Shown: positions 51,316 to 60,539 of the stretch, in pieces
How the letters are laid out: each line of letters begins with the position of its first letter
Position numbering within the stretch: the stretch's first letter is position 1
Assembly (NCBI GenBank): GCA_963783965.1
Contig: CAWAPQ010000004.1
Span: 124,001-188,000, forward strand
Direction: 5' to 3'
Source: Bog-473 sp963783965
Lineage (GTDB): Bacteria > Actinomycetota > Acidimicrobiia > Acidimicrobiales > RAAP-2
DNA: 64,000 nt
Notes under the pieces: model-generated
The model's input: only the letters and a program-made list of their open reading frames with translations
The model's database searches: none
What the model was told of the DNA's origin: nothing
Position numbers and translations under genes: made by a program

Positions 51316-52529
51316 CGGACGCGCCGACCGGGTCCTCCACCGTCGCCTGGTTCCACTGCTTCGCCGGCATCGCGGGTGACATGGCGCTGGGATCGCTCGC
51401 CGACGCGGGTGCCGACGTCGATGAGATCCGTGCCCTCCTCAACCGGCTCGCCCTTCCCGGTTGGCGCCTCGACTTCGAGGACGGCATCCGGGGCGGCATC
51501 GCCTGCACCCGCGCCATCGTCGGCGGTGACGACGTGGTGGTACGCACCCACGGCGTGATTGCGGCCCTCATCGAAGAGGCCGCGCTGCCGGCGCGCGTGA
51601 CGGAGCGGGCCCAGGCGGTCTTCCACAAACTGGCAGCGGTGGAGTCCGCCCTGCACCGTCGTCCGATCGACCAGGTGCACTTCCACGAGGTTGGCGGACA
51701 CGACGCCATCATCGATGTGGTCGGGACGGCAGCCGCGCTCGAGGTGCTCGGCGTCGACGAGGTGTGCGCCTCCCCCGTGGCCACGGGAATGGGCATGGTG
51801 CGCAGCGCGCACGGCCTGCTGCCCAACCCGGCGCCGGCCACGGTCCGACTCCTGCAGGGGATCCCGTCCTACGGACGCGACGTCCCGATTGAGCTGACCA
51901 CGCCCACCGGCGCCGCGTTGCTGGCTGGACTCGCCTCGACCTTCGGTCCGCTGCCGGACATGACGGTCGCGTCATCGGGATTCGGTGGGGGCGTCGGCGA
52001 AATGGACGACCTCCCCAACTGCACGCAGGTCGTGATCGGCCGGCGCGCCCACGTCCCGTCGGTCGGTCCCGGACAGGGCGCGCTCGTGCTGGAGACGAAC
52101 CTCGACGACGTCACGGGAGAGCAGTTGGGTCTCGCCGTTGCCGCCGCACTCGAGGCCGGGGCGCTCGACGCCTGGGTCAGCCCGGTCACCATGAAGAAGG
52201 GGCGGCCCGGCCACGTCCTCCACGTGCTCACCGACGCCACGCTCGTCGAGACCCAGCGCGCCGTGATCGAGCGGGCGACCGGAACGATGGGCATCCGCGC
52301 GGTGGCCGTGGAGCGCTGGCCGGTGGCGCGGACGCTGGCGCAGGTCACGGTGGACGGCATCGTCATCCGCATGAAGGTGTCCAACGGTCGAGCGAAGCCG
52401 GAGTTCGACGACGTGGCCCTGGTGGCGGCCAAGACGGGGGCCGCACCCCATGAGATCGCGAGCCGGGCCGAAGAAGCCTGGCGCGCCATGGAGCGACCGG
52501 CCGCCGGGCCGGAGGACGCCTCGGCCTGA
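51312..52529 (+). CDS. larC: LarC, nickel-insertion protein of nickel-pincer cofactor synthesis
   Basis: 405 aa. It starts AWFHCFAGIAGDMALGSLADAG, with VHFHEVGGHDAIIDVVGTA, PVATGMGMVRSAHGLLPNP, PTGAALLAGL and GQGALVLETNLDDVTGEQLG, the conserved blocks of LarC, including His-rich metal sites. It inserts nickel into the thiocarboxylated precursor in a CTP-dependent reaction. Here LarC is a single unbroken frame, whereas in some lactobacilli it is made by a programmed shift. The GTG start overlaps the larB stop, and the stop overlaps the next start (TGATG). Confidence 0.93.
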   Translation: MTDAPTGSSTVAWFHCFAGIAGDMALGSLADAGADVDEIRALLNRLALPGWRLDFEDGIRGGIACTRAIVGGDDVVVRTHGVIAALIEEAALPARVTERAQAVFHKLAAVESALHRRPIDQVHFHEVGGHDAIIDVVGTAAALEVLGVDEVCASPVATGMGMVRSAHGLLPNPAPATVRLLQGIPSYGRDVPIELTTPTGAALLAGLASTFGPLPDMTVASSGFGGGVGEMDDLPNCTQVVIGRRAHVPSVGPGQGALVLETNLDDVTGEQLGLAVAAALEAGALDAWVSPVTMKKGRPGHVLHVLTDATLVETQRAVIERATGTMGIRAVAVERWPVARTLAQVTVDGIVIRMKVSNGRAKPEFDDVALVAAKTGAAPHEIASRAEEAWRAMERPAAGPEDASA

Positions 52530-53899
52530 TGGCGAGTGCGATGTTCCACTACGACGAGGCGATGACCGACCTGATTGTGGCGGCCTGTCGGGAACGGCTG
52601 TCGATGGATCCGGTCGCCCTGGACTTCGGCGGCCTGGTCGAATCGCTCGACGCCGAGTTGGCCGGGCTCATGCGGCCCGAGGGCAACGATGCCGCCCAGG
52701 TGCTCAAGCTGTTCGTGGACAAACTGTCCACGGCGGTGGTCTCCTGCGACAGTCCCCGCTTCTTGTCGTTCATCCCGGCCGCACCGACGAAGGCCTCGTT
52801 GCTCTTCGACATGTTCGTCTCCTGCTCGTCGCTGCACGGGACATCGTGGCTCGAAGCGGCCGGCGTGGTCGTGGCCGAGAACCAGGCCCTCGGCGTGCTC
52901 GCCGCGCAAGCCGGCCTCCCCGCAACGGCGGGCGGGTGCTTCGTGGCGGGAGGTTCCGCCGGCAACCTGTCGGCGCTCATGGTGGCCCGAGACACGGCGG
53001 GGTACCGGAGGCATGGCGAGCCGCCGCCGCACCCGCTCGTTGCCCTCAGTGAGGACGCGCACTCGTCGGTGGGCAAGGCGCTCCATGTCCTCGGAGTAGG
53101 CAGCCTGACCGTGCCGACGCAGGACCATCGGCTGACCGGCTCGGCGCTGCGGGCTGCGCTGCGTGACGACCCGCGGCGAAGCGACGTCATCGGCGTGGTC
53201 GCCACGGCGGGGACGACCAACGCCGGCATCGTCGACGACCTGGCCGGGGTGGCCGACGTGGCCGCCGAGCACTCGCTGTGGTTCCACATCGACGGCGCCT
53301 ACGGTGGCGCGGCGGCACTGTTCGCGCCGTCCGTACGCGCCCGGTTCTCAGGTTTCGAACGGGCTGACTCGTTCATCGTCGATCCGCACAAGTGGCTCTT
53401 CGCGCCCTTCGACTGCGCCGCACTGCTCTACCGCCGGCCCAACCTGGCCAAGGCCGTGCACACCCAGGACGCGCAGTACCTCGAGGTGCTGCACAGCGAC
53501 AACCCCGAGGAGTGGAACCCCAGCGACTACGCCTTTCACCTCACCCGACGAGCTCGCGGGCTGCCGCTGTGGTTCTCGCTGGCCGTCAACGGTCTCGATG
53601 CCTACAGCGACGCCGTCGAGGCGGGACTGGCCATGGCCCAGCGGGCAGCCGAGAGGATCGCGACGTCACCCCACGTCGAACTGGTGCGCGAGCCCGGCCT
53701 CTCCATAGTGCTCTTCCGGCGCCTCGGATGGGCCAAGGACGACTACGAAGACTGGTCAGCCCGCCTGCTCGCCGCGCAGATCGGCTTCGTGACGCCGACC
53801 ACCTGGGAGGGCGAGACGGTGGCCCGCTTCGCCTTCCTCCACCCCAACACCACGGTCGAGATGGTCGACCAGATCCTCACCTCAATGGCCGAGACGTGA
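52529..53899 (+). CDS. PLP-dependent decarboxylase (group II, aromatic-L-amino-acid type)
   Basis: 456 aa fold-type I pyridoxal-phosphate enzyme. The PLP Lys is in VDPHKWLFAPFDC. The Asp that binds the pyridine nitrogen is in FHIDGAYGGAAALFAP. GGSAGNLSALMVARD and LHGTSWLEAAGVVVAENQAL are typical of the pyridoxal-dependent decarboxylase family. It probably decarboxylates an aromatic or acidic amino acid. The start ATG 52529 overlaps the larC stop, so it is co-translated with the cofactor genes, although no link to NPN cofactor is known. The 3' end overlaps the DsbA-like gene by 18 bases, convergent. Confidence 0.89.
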   Translation: MASAMFHYDEAMTDLIVAACRERLSMDPVALDFGGLVESLDAELAGLMRPEGNDAAQVLKLFVDKLSTAVVSCDSPRFLSFIPAAPTKASLLFDMFVSCSSLHGTSWLEAAGVVVAENQALGVLAAQAGLPATAGGCFVAGGSAGNLSALMVARDTAGYRRHGEPPPHPLVALSEDAHSSVGKALHVLGVGSLTVPTQDHRLTGSALRAALRDDPRRSDVIGVVATAGTTNAGIVDDLAGVADVAAEHSLWFHIDGAYGGAAALFAPSVRARFSGFERADSFIVDPHKWLFAPFDCAALLYRRPNLAKAVHTQDAQYLEVLHSDNPEEWNPSDYAFHLTRRARGLPLWFSLAVNGLDAYSDAVEAGLAMAQRAAERIATSPHVELVREPGLSIVLFRRLGWAKDDYEDWSARLLAAQIGFVTPTTWEGETVARFAFLHPNTTVEMVDQILTSMAET

Positions 53900-54523
53900 C
53901 CAGGCGCGTCGAAGCAGGATCTCCAGTGTCTCCACGTCCTGGGCCCCAGGAATCGGCCAGGCGCCAGCAATGAGGAAGTGGGGAACGCCGGTCACGTCGA
54001 GCTCGTCGGCGGCCGCCTCGTCGGATCGCACCTCGTCGCCATAGGCCGCGCCACTGAGCACGTTGTCGGTGACGGCATCGGGAAGCCCTGCAGCGCGGGC
54101 CACCTCCCGCAGGACATCGTGATCCGAGAGCTGCCGGCCCTCGCTGAAGTGCGCGGCGAACAGTTGGCGCACCAGCGCCGACTCCCACACCGTGCCCCGC
54201 GCCGCCTGCGAGAGCCGGTGGGCGTCGAAGGTGCTGCCGAGGCGCACCCGATCGAAATCGAAGACGAACCCCACCTCGGCCCCGAATGCCGTCAGCTGCG
54301 CGTGGCCGGAGCGTACCCGTTCCGGGGACAGGCCGTACTTGCGCCCGACGACCTCCTCCATGGAACCGTCGTTGCGCGCCGGCGCACCGCGGTGCAGCTC
54401 GAACGAGCGGTGCGCCACGCCGACGTCGTCGCCATGCTCGAAGCCGCGGAGGGCCACGTCGAGCCGGGCCAGGCCGAGCGCGCACCACGGGCAGGCGTAG
54501 TCGGACCACACATCGATCTGCAT
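53882..54523 (-). CDS. DsbA family oxidoreductase (FrnE-like)
   Basis: 213 aa, with thioredoxin-like N-terminal MQIDVWSDYACPWCALGLARL carrying the CPWC redox motif and the cis-Pro loop in VTGVPHFLI. The helical insertion (MEEVVGRKYGLS, LSQAARGTVWESALVRQLF) is typical of the FrnE/2-hydroxychromene isomerase branch. There is no signal peptide, so it acts in the cytoplasm. It may handle thiols or polyketide-like substrates. Start ATG 54523. Confidence 0.88.
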   Translation of the reverse strand: MQIDVWSDYACPWCALGLARLDVALRGFEHGDDVGVAHRSFELHRGAPARNDGSMEEVVGRKYGLSPERVRSGHAQLTAFGAEVGFVFDFDRVRLGSTFDAHRLSQAARGTVWESALVRQLFAAHFSEGRQLSDHDVLREVARAAGLPDAVTDNVLSGAAYGDEVRSDEAAADELDVTGVPHFLIAGAWPIPGAQDVETLEILLRRAWSRLGH

Positions 54524-54558
54524 GCTCCGCCCACCCTACGGCCGGCACACCCGCTCGC

Positions 54559-55116
54559 CTACGACCATTCCTGCGCGGGCCACTCCTCCGCCGCGGCCAT
54601 GAGCGTCCAGCAGGTTCCGCCGTCGATGGATTCGCGGATGATGTCGGCGTGGCCGGCGTGCCGCGCCGTCTCCTCAATGAGGTGCAGGAGGACCCAGCGC
54701 GGGGTCCAGACGATGCCGCCCGGTATCCACGGCACGAGGTCGACCGTGGCCGCGAGGGGGAGTCCGAGGTCCTCGAACGCACCCACCACCTTCTCGGTCT
54801 TCCGGGCCTGCTGGTCGGCCAGAGCGATCACGTCCCCGACGGTCTCGCCCTTCCTCAGGCGGAAGCCGACGGCCCACTCGTCCCCGGGGACGAAGACGCT
54901 GGTGTCGCCGGTGGCCATGAACGTGGTCCAGGCGCCCTCGGTGAGGGCGGCATGCTTGACGAGGCCGGCCAGGCTCAGCTCGCTCACGGTCGGTTGGGAG
55001 GTGGCCTGGGCCTGGTCCAGGCCGTGGGCGGCGTAACGCAACGCATCGCGCTGCTGGCCGAGGAAGGCCAGGAGCAGCTCGCGCTCGTCGGTGAGGGGGG
55101 CTACGAGTCCGGGCAT
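54559..55116 (-). CDS. DinB/DUF664 family protein
   Basis: 185 aa four-helix-bundle protein. LLAFLGQQRDALRYAAHGLD, LSELSLAGLVKHAALTEGAW-like segment (SELSLAGLVKHAALTEGAW) and PRWVLLHLIEETARHAGHADIIRE carry the three His ligands of the metal-binding DinB fold. Members include thiol-S-transferases of the mycothiol or bacillithiol type, but the function here is open. Start ATG 55116 chosen because the fold begins eight codons later. It is divergent from the WYL regulator gene. Confidence 0.87.
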   Translation of the reverse strand: MPGLVAPLTDERELLLAFLGQQRDALRYAAHGLDQAQATSQPTVSELSLAGLVKHAALTEGAWTTFMATGDTSVFVPGDEWAVGFRLRKGETVGDVIALADQQARKTEKVVGAFEDLGLPLAATVDLVPWIPGGIVWTPRWVLLHLIEETARHAGHADIIRESIDGGTCWTLMAAAEEWPAQEWS

Positions 55117-55183
55117 GGCGTCATCTCCGTTCCGGCCGGGCCACGCCCGGCGCACTTTGTTGGTGACGCCATGGTGCGCCCGT

Positions 55184-55226
55184 AAACTGGCCATCTTCTG
55201 GCCACTTTTGATGGGAAACTGGTCAC
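55184..55226 (+). promoter_or_regulatory. Candidate operator repeats upstream of the WYL regulator gene
   Basis: Three related elements occur in 43 bases: AAACTGGCCA (55184-55193), TCTGGCCACT (55196-55205) and AAACTGGTCAC (55215-55225). The last ends one base before the GTG start at 55227, so the transcript would be leaderless. Such CTGGCCA-type repeats next to a WYL-family gene are typical of the self-regulating operator in this family, but the binding site is inferred from position and repetition only. Confidence 0.45.
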
Positions 55227-56165
55227 GTGCGCGCAGATCGCCTGGTGGCCACCCTCCTCGTGCTGCAGGCCAAGGGCCGCATCACGGCGGCCCAGCTGGC
55301 CGAAGAGCTCGAAGTCAGCGAGCGCACGGCCCGCCGGGACCTCGAGGGCCTCGCCCAGGCCGGCATACCCGTCTACTCACAACCCGGCCGCGGCGGAGGC
55401 TGGGAGCTCGTGGGCGGCGCCCGCACCGACTTGAGCGGCCTGAGTGCCGACGAGGTTCGGGCCCTCTTCCTCATCGCCGGCCCGTCCGACGCCACGCCGG
55501 AAGTGCGGAGAGCGCTGCGCAAGCTCGTGCAGGCCCTCCCCGCGACCTTCCGCGAGCAGGCCGAGGCGGCGGCCGGCGCTGTCGTCCTCGACCCGTCCGG
55601 ATGGGACCACGGCGTCCCGGCGGCACCGGACCATCTCGACGCCTTGCAGCGTGCCGTGATCGAGGGCGTGCAGGTCGAGCTCGACTACCGGGGCCGGGAC
55701 GGACGCGCCTCGTCGCGCACCGTGCATCCGCTCGGGCTCGTCGTCAAGAACAACCTGTGGTACCTGGTGGCGGAGACCGAAGCGGGGCAGCGCACGTTCC
55801 GCGTCAATCGCGTGCAGTCCCTCCGACTCACCAGGGAACCGGCGATCCGCCCCGACGACTTCGACCTGGCCGAGGCCTGGCGTTCGATCGTCACGACGGT
55901 GGCCGCCCAGAGAGCGCCGGTCCGCGTGCACGTACGCGCGGAACCGGTCATCGTCGATGTCTTGCGCTATGTGTTCGGCAACCGGGTCAGCGTCGGTCAG
56001 GCGCGTCCGGACGGACGAGTCGAGGTGGAGCTCCGCGCCCAGTCCGAGTTGCTGCTGGCGCGGCAGCTGGCCGGCTTCGGGGAGCGTCTCGAGGTGCGTG
56101 CACCCGAAAGCCTCCGCCGGCACCTGGCCGACATCGGGCGAGGGCTCCTGCGCGCCCACGCCTGA
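55227..56165 (+). CDS. WYL-domain transcriptional regulator (YafY/PafBC-like)
   Basis: 312 aa. The N-terminal helix-turn-helix reads LLVLQAKGRITAAQLAEELE, then VSERTARRDLEGLAQAGIPV, the DeoR-like fold. The middle WYL domain has ELDYRGRDGRASSRTVHPLG and LWYLVAETEAGQRTFRVNRV, and the C-terminal WCX domain follows. WYL proteins can bind single-stranded nucleic acid or other ligands and often regulate nearby genes; the divergent DinB/DUF664 gene is the likely target. GTG 55227 lies at the very end of an operator-like repeat region. Confidence 0.9.
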   Translation: MRADRLVATLLVLQAKGRITAAQLAEELEVSERTARRDLEGLAQAGIPVYSQPGRGGGWELVGGARTDLSGLSADEVRALFLIAGPSDATPEVRRALRKLVQALPATFREQAEAAAGAVVLDPSGWDHGVPAAPDHLDALQRAVIEGVQVELDYRGRDGRASSRTVHPLGLVVKNNLWYLVAETEAGQRTFRVNRVQSLRLTREPAIRPDDFDLAEAWRSIVTTVAAQRAPVRVHVRAEPVIVDVLRYVFGNRVSVGQARPDGRVEVELRAQSELLLARQLAGFGERLEVRAPESLRRHLADIGRGLLRAHA

Positions 56166-56184
56166 CGCAAGGCGTCGCGTGGTG

Positions 56185-57300
56185 TCAGGCCGACGCCACG
56201 GCGGCTTCGAGAAACGCTCCGGCCACCAACAGCCGCTCCTCGCTGTGCGCCGGACCGATCAGCTGCACGCTGGCGGGAAGCGGACCGGCCGACGGCACCG
56301 GGATTGAGAGTGCCGGCACTCCCGCCAGGTTCACCGGAAGGGTGCAACGCGACACCAGGAGATCGTCCCCGTCCTCAAGGCGCGGCGGGAAGATGCTCAA
56401 CGTCGGGGTGACGAGGAAGTCGACCTCGGTGAAGACGCGCTCGACCGACTCCTTCCAGGCGCGCTGGACGGCCCAGGCTCTGCTGACCGTGTCCTCGTCG
56501 AACGCGCCCCCCAGCTCGAGCCGGGACCGCACGCCGTCACTGATGCCGTCGGGGTCGTCGGCCACCAGACGGGCATCGGAATGCCAGGCCTCGACCACGA
56601 GCAGGAGGCCCGCCTGCATGGTGGCGTCGTCCCACCCAGGCAGGGCGAGCTCCCGGCAGTCCCACCCCGCCAACCCCAGGGCCCGGTCGAGCGCGGCGGT
56701 GATGGCGGGATCCGCCTCAATGGGCAACCGGCCCACGACCAGCTCGTCTCCGGCCTGATCGGCCAGCCGGAAACCGGGCTCGAGTAGCTCCATCCCGGTG
56801 ACCAGCCCCGCCACCGTGCGCGCCATCGGGCCCACGGTGTCGAAGCTGGGTGCCAGTGGCCACACCCCGTCGAGCGGAATGCGGCCCCAGGTCGTCTTCA
56901 GCCCCGTCGTGCCGCAGCAGGCGGCAGGGATCCGGATGGAACCGCCGGTGTCACTCCCGTAGCCCACGTCCGCCTCGCCCGTGGCCACCGCCACCGCCGA
57001 CCCACTCGAAGAGCCGCCGGGAACGCGGGTGGGGTCCAGCGGGTTGACCGGGGTCCCGTACCACTGGTTGACCCCGGTGACGCCGAGGGCCAGCTCGTGC
57101 AGGTTCGTGCGGCCGACGATCCGGGCCCCCGCCCGGCGGGCCCCCTGCAGGCAGGCCGCGTCCTGTGCCGCCGGAACGGCTCGCGCCGCCACAGCGCGAC
57201 AACCCGCCGTCGTGAGCTCACCCGCCATGTCGATGAGGTCCTTGACGGCCAGGCGGACACCGGGACCCGCTGTCTCGTAGCGGGTGATGAAGGTGGTCAT
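56185..57300 (-). CDS. Amidase (amidase-signature family)
   Basis: 371 aa, shorter than most family members of about 450-500. The catalytic Lys is in RLAVKDLIDMAG, the cis-Ser in PGGSSSGSAVAVA and the nucleophile Ser in SDTGGSIRIPAACCGTTGLK. PLAPSFDTVGPMART and the C-terminal NLAGVPALSIPV complete the fold. The triad is intact, so it should hydrolyse an amide or related bond; the substrate is unknown. Start ATG 57300. Convergent with the WYL regulator gene. Confidence 0.91.
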   Translation of the reverse strand: MTTFITRYETAGPGVRLAVKDLIDMAGELTTAGCRAVAARAVPAAQDAACLQGARRAGARIVGRTNLHELALGVTGVNQWYGTPVNPLDPTRVPGGSSSGSAVAVATGEADVGYGSDTGGSIRIPAACCGTTGLKTTWGRIPLDGVWPLAPSFDTVGPMARTVAGLVTGMELLEPGFRLADQAGDELVVGRLPIEADPAITAALDRALGLAGWDCRELALPGWDDATMQAGLLLVVEAWHSDARLVADDPDGISDGVRSRLELGGAFDEDTVSRAWAVQRAWKESVERVFTEVDFLVTPTLSIFPPRLEDGDDLLVSRCTLPVNLAGVPALSIPVPSAGPLPASVQLIGPAHSEERLLVAGAFLEAAVASA

Positions 57301-57346
57301 CCCGTCATTGTGTCCGCGCCGGGAGTGGCGGGCCGAGACCCGGTCG

Positions 57347-58066
57347 TCACCCCGAGGTGGTCTGTGTCGTCACGGTGGCACCGGGCGGCAGCTGGAACAG
57401 CGATGCCGAGGGTGACGACGAGTAGTCGGTGATCTGGAAGCTCGTCGAGTCCGAGGCCACCTTGACGTAGCCGAGGATGCCCTGCGACGTGCTGCAGATG
57501 GTGCTCGTTCCCGTCACGCCCTTGGCCACGAGGTCGACACAGTTCATGTCGAAGCCGTTGAGCGACATGGTCGAGGTCGTCACCGTGTCCCCGGCCAGCC
57601 CCGCCACCAGCGAGACGCCCTTCAGGAAGGAGATCCAGTGCGACGGCGTGTAGACGTCGAAGATCTTGTTCTCGGAGGCAGCGTCGGCCTGGCCCAGTTT
57701 CTGGCACGTCCAGGCAGCGTCGGATCCGCTCTGGTTGCAGGTGTATTCGCCGGACGAATTCACGATCACCTGGAGGTTGGACGGGTTGGACCCTGTCTGC
57801 GTCTCGTGGAACGCCAGCCCGCCACTGGACGGGTCCACGGCGTAGACGATGGTGGCGGGAGCGCTTCCGGTCGTGGTGTAGGTGGCCTCGAACGGCGTGT
57901 CCTTGGTTGACTGGAGGCTCTGCGTGAAAGAGTCAACGGTCGCCTTGTTGCCTTCGACGGTGTGCACCTCCTGCTTGACCTTGTTGATCGCGCCGCAGCC
58001 GGTGGCCAGCACGCCCACGACGACCAGCAGCGCCGTCAGCGATCCGATGCGACGTCGATGCGACAT
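57347..58066 (-). CDS. Secreted lipoprotein of unknown function
   Basis: 239 aa. The lipoprotein signal is MSHRRRIGSLTALLVVVGVLATGC with lipobox ATGC. The mature part begins GAINKVKQEVHTVEGNKATVD and is a beta-rich domain with four Cys. SSGGLAFHETQTGSNPSNLQVIVNSSG resembles LppX/LprG-type or LolA-like folds, but I cannot confirm it. It is encoded 12 bases after the start-proximal end of the upstream DHA2 exporter gene in the same operon, so it may assist export or sense the drug. ATG 58066; a GTG six bases upstream is possible. Confidence 0.7.
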   Translation of the reverse strand: MSHRRRIGSLTALLVVVGVLATGCGAINKVKQEVHTVEGNKATVDSFTQSLQSTKDTPFEATYTTTGSAPATIVYAVDPSSGGLAFHETQTGSNPSNLQVIVNSSGEYTCNQSGSDAAWTCQKLGQADAASENKIFDVYTPSHWISFLKGVSLVAGLAGDTVTTSTMSLNGFDMNCVDLVAKGVTGTSTICSTSQGILGYVKVASDSTSFQITDYSSSPSASLFQLPPGATVTTQTTSG

Positions 58067-58077
58067 GCCCACCGGGC

Positions 58078-59619
58078 TCAGCCGGCCTCGGCCGGAGAAG
58101 GGAGCGCGCCCTCGTCCAGCGGCACGAGCTCCTGGCGGCCCCGCTGCAAGCCGAACAGCGCGACGACCGCGGCGAAGGCCATGATCCCGGACATGACATA
58201 GAGCACCGTCGCGGTGGCGTGGGCGAAGTCGAGCGAGACGAAATGCGGAATGGACGACACCGACCCGCTGCCCTGCTGGGTCTGCGTGATGCGGTTGGCC
58301 TCGGACGCCGCGTGCGGGTCGCCCATCTTCTGGAGCGATGTCGTCAGGTGCGACCGGTAGTCGAAGAGCAGGATGGTCCCGAGCGCCGCCAGCCCGAGGC
58401 TGGCCCCGTAGTTGCGGATGGTCTGGGTGATCCCCGTCGCCTCGCCGTAGGAGAGGTTTCCCGCCCGGTTCACTGCGTCGGTGTTGGCCGGTCCCAGCAT
58501 CATGCCCATGCCGGCACCGGCCACGATCACCCAGATCTGCTGTTTTCCGAAGGAGAGCGTGGTGGCCTTGGTGGCCCAGAAATAGAACCCGACGGCCGCA
58601 ATGGCACAGCCGAGGACCACGGCGCGCTTGGCTCCCTCGCGGTCGAGTATCCGACCACCGACCTGCGCCAGGACGACGAAGCCGATGAAGAAGTACAACA
58701 GGAAGATCCCGGCGCCCGAGGCCGAGTCGTGCAGCGCGATCTGCGCGTACTCGCTGGCGAAGAAGAAGACGGGTACGAACGCCATCATGGCGATCATCAA
58801 GACGACGTTCTCCACGGCGAACGGCCGGATGCGGAAGATGTTGACCTTGATCAGCGGCGACTCCGTGCGCAGTTCGACGATGACGAAGATGCCGATGATG
58901 ACCAGGCCGGCGATGATGCAGATCCAGGTCCCCGGATTGCTCCACCCCCAAAGAACGGACTGCTGCAGGCCGAAGATGCTGAGGCCGATGCCGCCGGCGA
59001 TGAGCACGGCGCCGAGATAGTCGATCGGGGCCTTCCGGTACTGGGTCTTGGGCTTGGAGACAGCGATGAGGATCAGCGCGATAACGGCGACGGGGATGTT
59101 GACCCAGAAGATGGCCCGCCAGGTCCACTGGGTCAGGTACCCCCCCAGAATCGGGCCGATGGCCGTCAGCCCTCCGGCGATGCCGAAGAACAGGGCCAGA
59201 GCCTTCCCGCGCTCGCGCAGGGGGAACACATTGACCACGATGGCGAGCGCAGCAGGGAACATGAGCGCACCGCCGGCGCCCTGGACGACGCGGAACGTCA
59301 CGATCCACGCCTCGGCGGCCGAACCCTTGGGTGTCAGCCCGCACATGGTCGACGCCACCACGAAGATGACCACCCCGATGACGCAGCACTTGGTGTGCCC
59401 GTAGATGTCAGACAGTCGCCCACCCAGGGCGAACAGCGCGGCGAGGGAGATCAGGTACCCGTTGACCACCCACTGGACGCCGGTCGACGTCAGGCCGAGC
59501 TCGCGCTGAATATTCGGTACCGCGATGGAGACGATCGTCTGATCGATGAACGTCATGGAGACCGCGAAGATCATTGCGGCCAACACCCAATTGCGCCCCT
59601 GCATGCCGTTGCCGCTCAA
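58078..59619 (-). CDS. DHA2-family MFS multidrug exporter (EmrB/QacA type)
   Basis: 513 aa with 14 predicted membrane helices. IDQTIVSIAVPNIQRELG at the start is the motif D1 region, GRLSDIYGHTKCC motif A, RVVQGAGGALMFPAAL motif B and GIAGGLTAIGPILGGYL motif C, the antiporter signature. The second half has NYGASLGLAALGTILLF. It should expel hydrophobic cations or drugs using the proton gradient. A TTG start at 59619 is chosen because GGGAGA lies about seven bases before it; ATG 59604 has no ribosome site. It is followed closely by a lipoprotein gene. Confidence 0.9.
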   Translation of the reverse strand: MSGNGMQGRNWVLAAMIFAVSMTFIDQTIVSIAVPNIQRELGLTSTGVQWVVNGYLISLAALFALGGRLSDIYGHTKCCVIGVVIFVVASTMCGLTPKGSAAEAWIVTFRVVQGAGGALMFPAALAIVVNVFPLRERGKALALFFGIAGGLTAIGPILGGYLTQWTWRAIFWVNIPVAVIALILIAVSKPKTQYRKAPIDYLGAVLIAGGIGLSIFGLQQSVLWGWSNPGTWICIIAGLVIIGIFVIVELRTESPLIKVNIFRIRPFAVENVVLMIAMMAFVPVFFFASEYAQIALHDSASGAGIFLLYFFIGFVVLAQVGGRILDREGAKRAVVLGCAIAAVGFYFWATKATTLSFGKQQIWVIVAGAGMGMMLGPANTDAVNRAGNLSYGEATGITQTIRNYGASLGLAALGTILLFDYRSHLTTSLQKMGDPHAASEANRITQTQQGSGSVSSIPHFVSLDFAHATATVLYVMSGIMAFAAVVALFGLQRGRQELVPLDEGALPSPAEAG

Positions 59620-59735
59620 ACGCCGTCTCCCTCCCGATCAGACTCGTTTGAACCCTAACTGGGTCGCTCCGTCCGCGATGGCCTTTGTGCCCGACGCGAG
59701 GAAGGGTCGTCGTTACCCGATGGTTGTCCGAGCAG

Positions 59736-60539
59736 TCACGGAGCGGACGGTGCCCCCATCGACGCCAGCATCTGTTCCAGCGCTGCCTGGTCGGGACCCA
59801 CGAACGGCGAGGCCGCCGGCGCCGCCTCCAGGTTGGTGAGCATGCGTTCCAGGGAAGCGCCCGACGCGGCCGGGAGGTGGCTGCTCAGGACGGCGGAAGG
59901 TTCGAAGGCGCGCACCGCGTCCAGGTCCCGGGCGAACAGGCCACGGTCGACCTTGCACAACCACGGGGAGTCCGCCATCGCCCAGAACACCTGGCCCTGC
60001 CGGAGCGCTTCCTCGGAGAGATCCTCCGCCCGTTCGGGAACCTCTGCCAACAGGGCGCCGAAGCAGTCGGCAGTGAACAGGGCGCCCGACAGATCGTCAT
60101 AGAACCCGGTGGTCACGGGGTTGTCGAACACGGGCGGCTTCACCGCCGTCAGGGTGCGTCCACCCGCCGTGATGCTCTGGCCGGGGTTGAGCAGGTGCAC
60201 CCGCTCCATCGGCAGCGGTGCCGTCAAGCCCATGATCCCGACACCGAGGAATGTGGTGATCACGGTGAGTCGAGGGTTCTCGTCCAGCAGCTGGTGCAAC
60301 GACCCGATGTGGTCGAAGTCCGTGTGGCTCAGCCAGATCCACCGGAGCTCGGACGGATCGATCACCGAGCGCAGCGCGGCCATGAACTCCTCTCTCTCCA
60401 CCACGGTTCCCGTATCGACGAGAACCGGCTCCGCGCCGTGCAGCACGAATGCGTTGATCGGCACCAAGCCCAGTCCGGGGACCGGGAAGTTGGTCGTCAC
60501 CACGTCGATGTCCGGCGCAGCCCTGCGGGTGGTGATCAT
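59736..60539 (-). CDS. MBL-fold metallo-hydrolase of the ODP/FprA-like type
   Basis: 267 aa. The metal motif reads SHTDFDHIG, H-x-D-x-D-H with an Asp in place of the second His, as in the oxygen-binding di-iron (ODP) domain of flavodiiron proteins, where an acidic residue also occupies this place. Later blocks GFYDDLSGALFTADCFGALL and VLSSHLPA match the same group. A flavodoxin domain is absent, so it may be an oxidase, sensor or ordinary hydrolase. The ATG overlaps the cupin gene stop (ATGA); MBL, cupin and SRPBCC genes form one operon. Confidence 0.84.
   Translation of the reverse strand: MITTRRAAPDIDVVTTNFPVPGLGLVPINAFVLHGAEPVLVDTGTVVEREEFMAALRSVIDPSELRWIWLSHTDFDHIGSLHQLLDENPRLTVITTFLGVGIMGLTAPLPMERVHLLNPGQSITAGGRTLTAVKPPVFDNPVTTGFYDDLSGALFTADCFGALLAEVPERAEDLSEEALRQGQVFWAMADSPWLCKVDRGLFARDLDAVRAFEPSAVLSSHLPAASGASLERMLTNLEAAPAASPFVGPDQAALEQMLASMGAPSAP

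Noticed and set aside
50533..53899. larE or lactate racemase near larB and larC
   Set aside because: No gene with the LarE PP-loop or LarA motifs occurs on either strand in this window.
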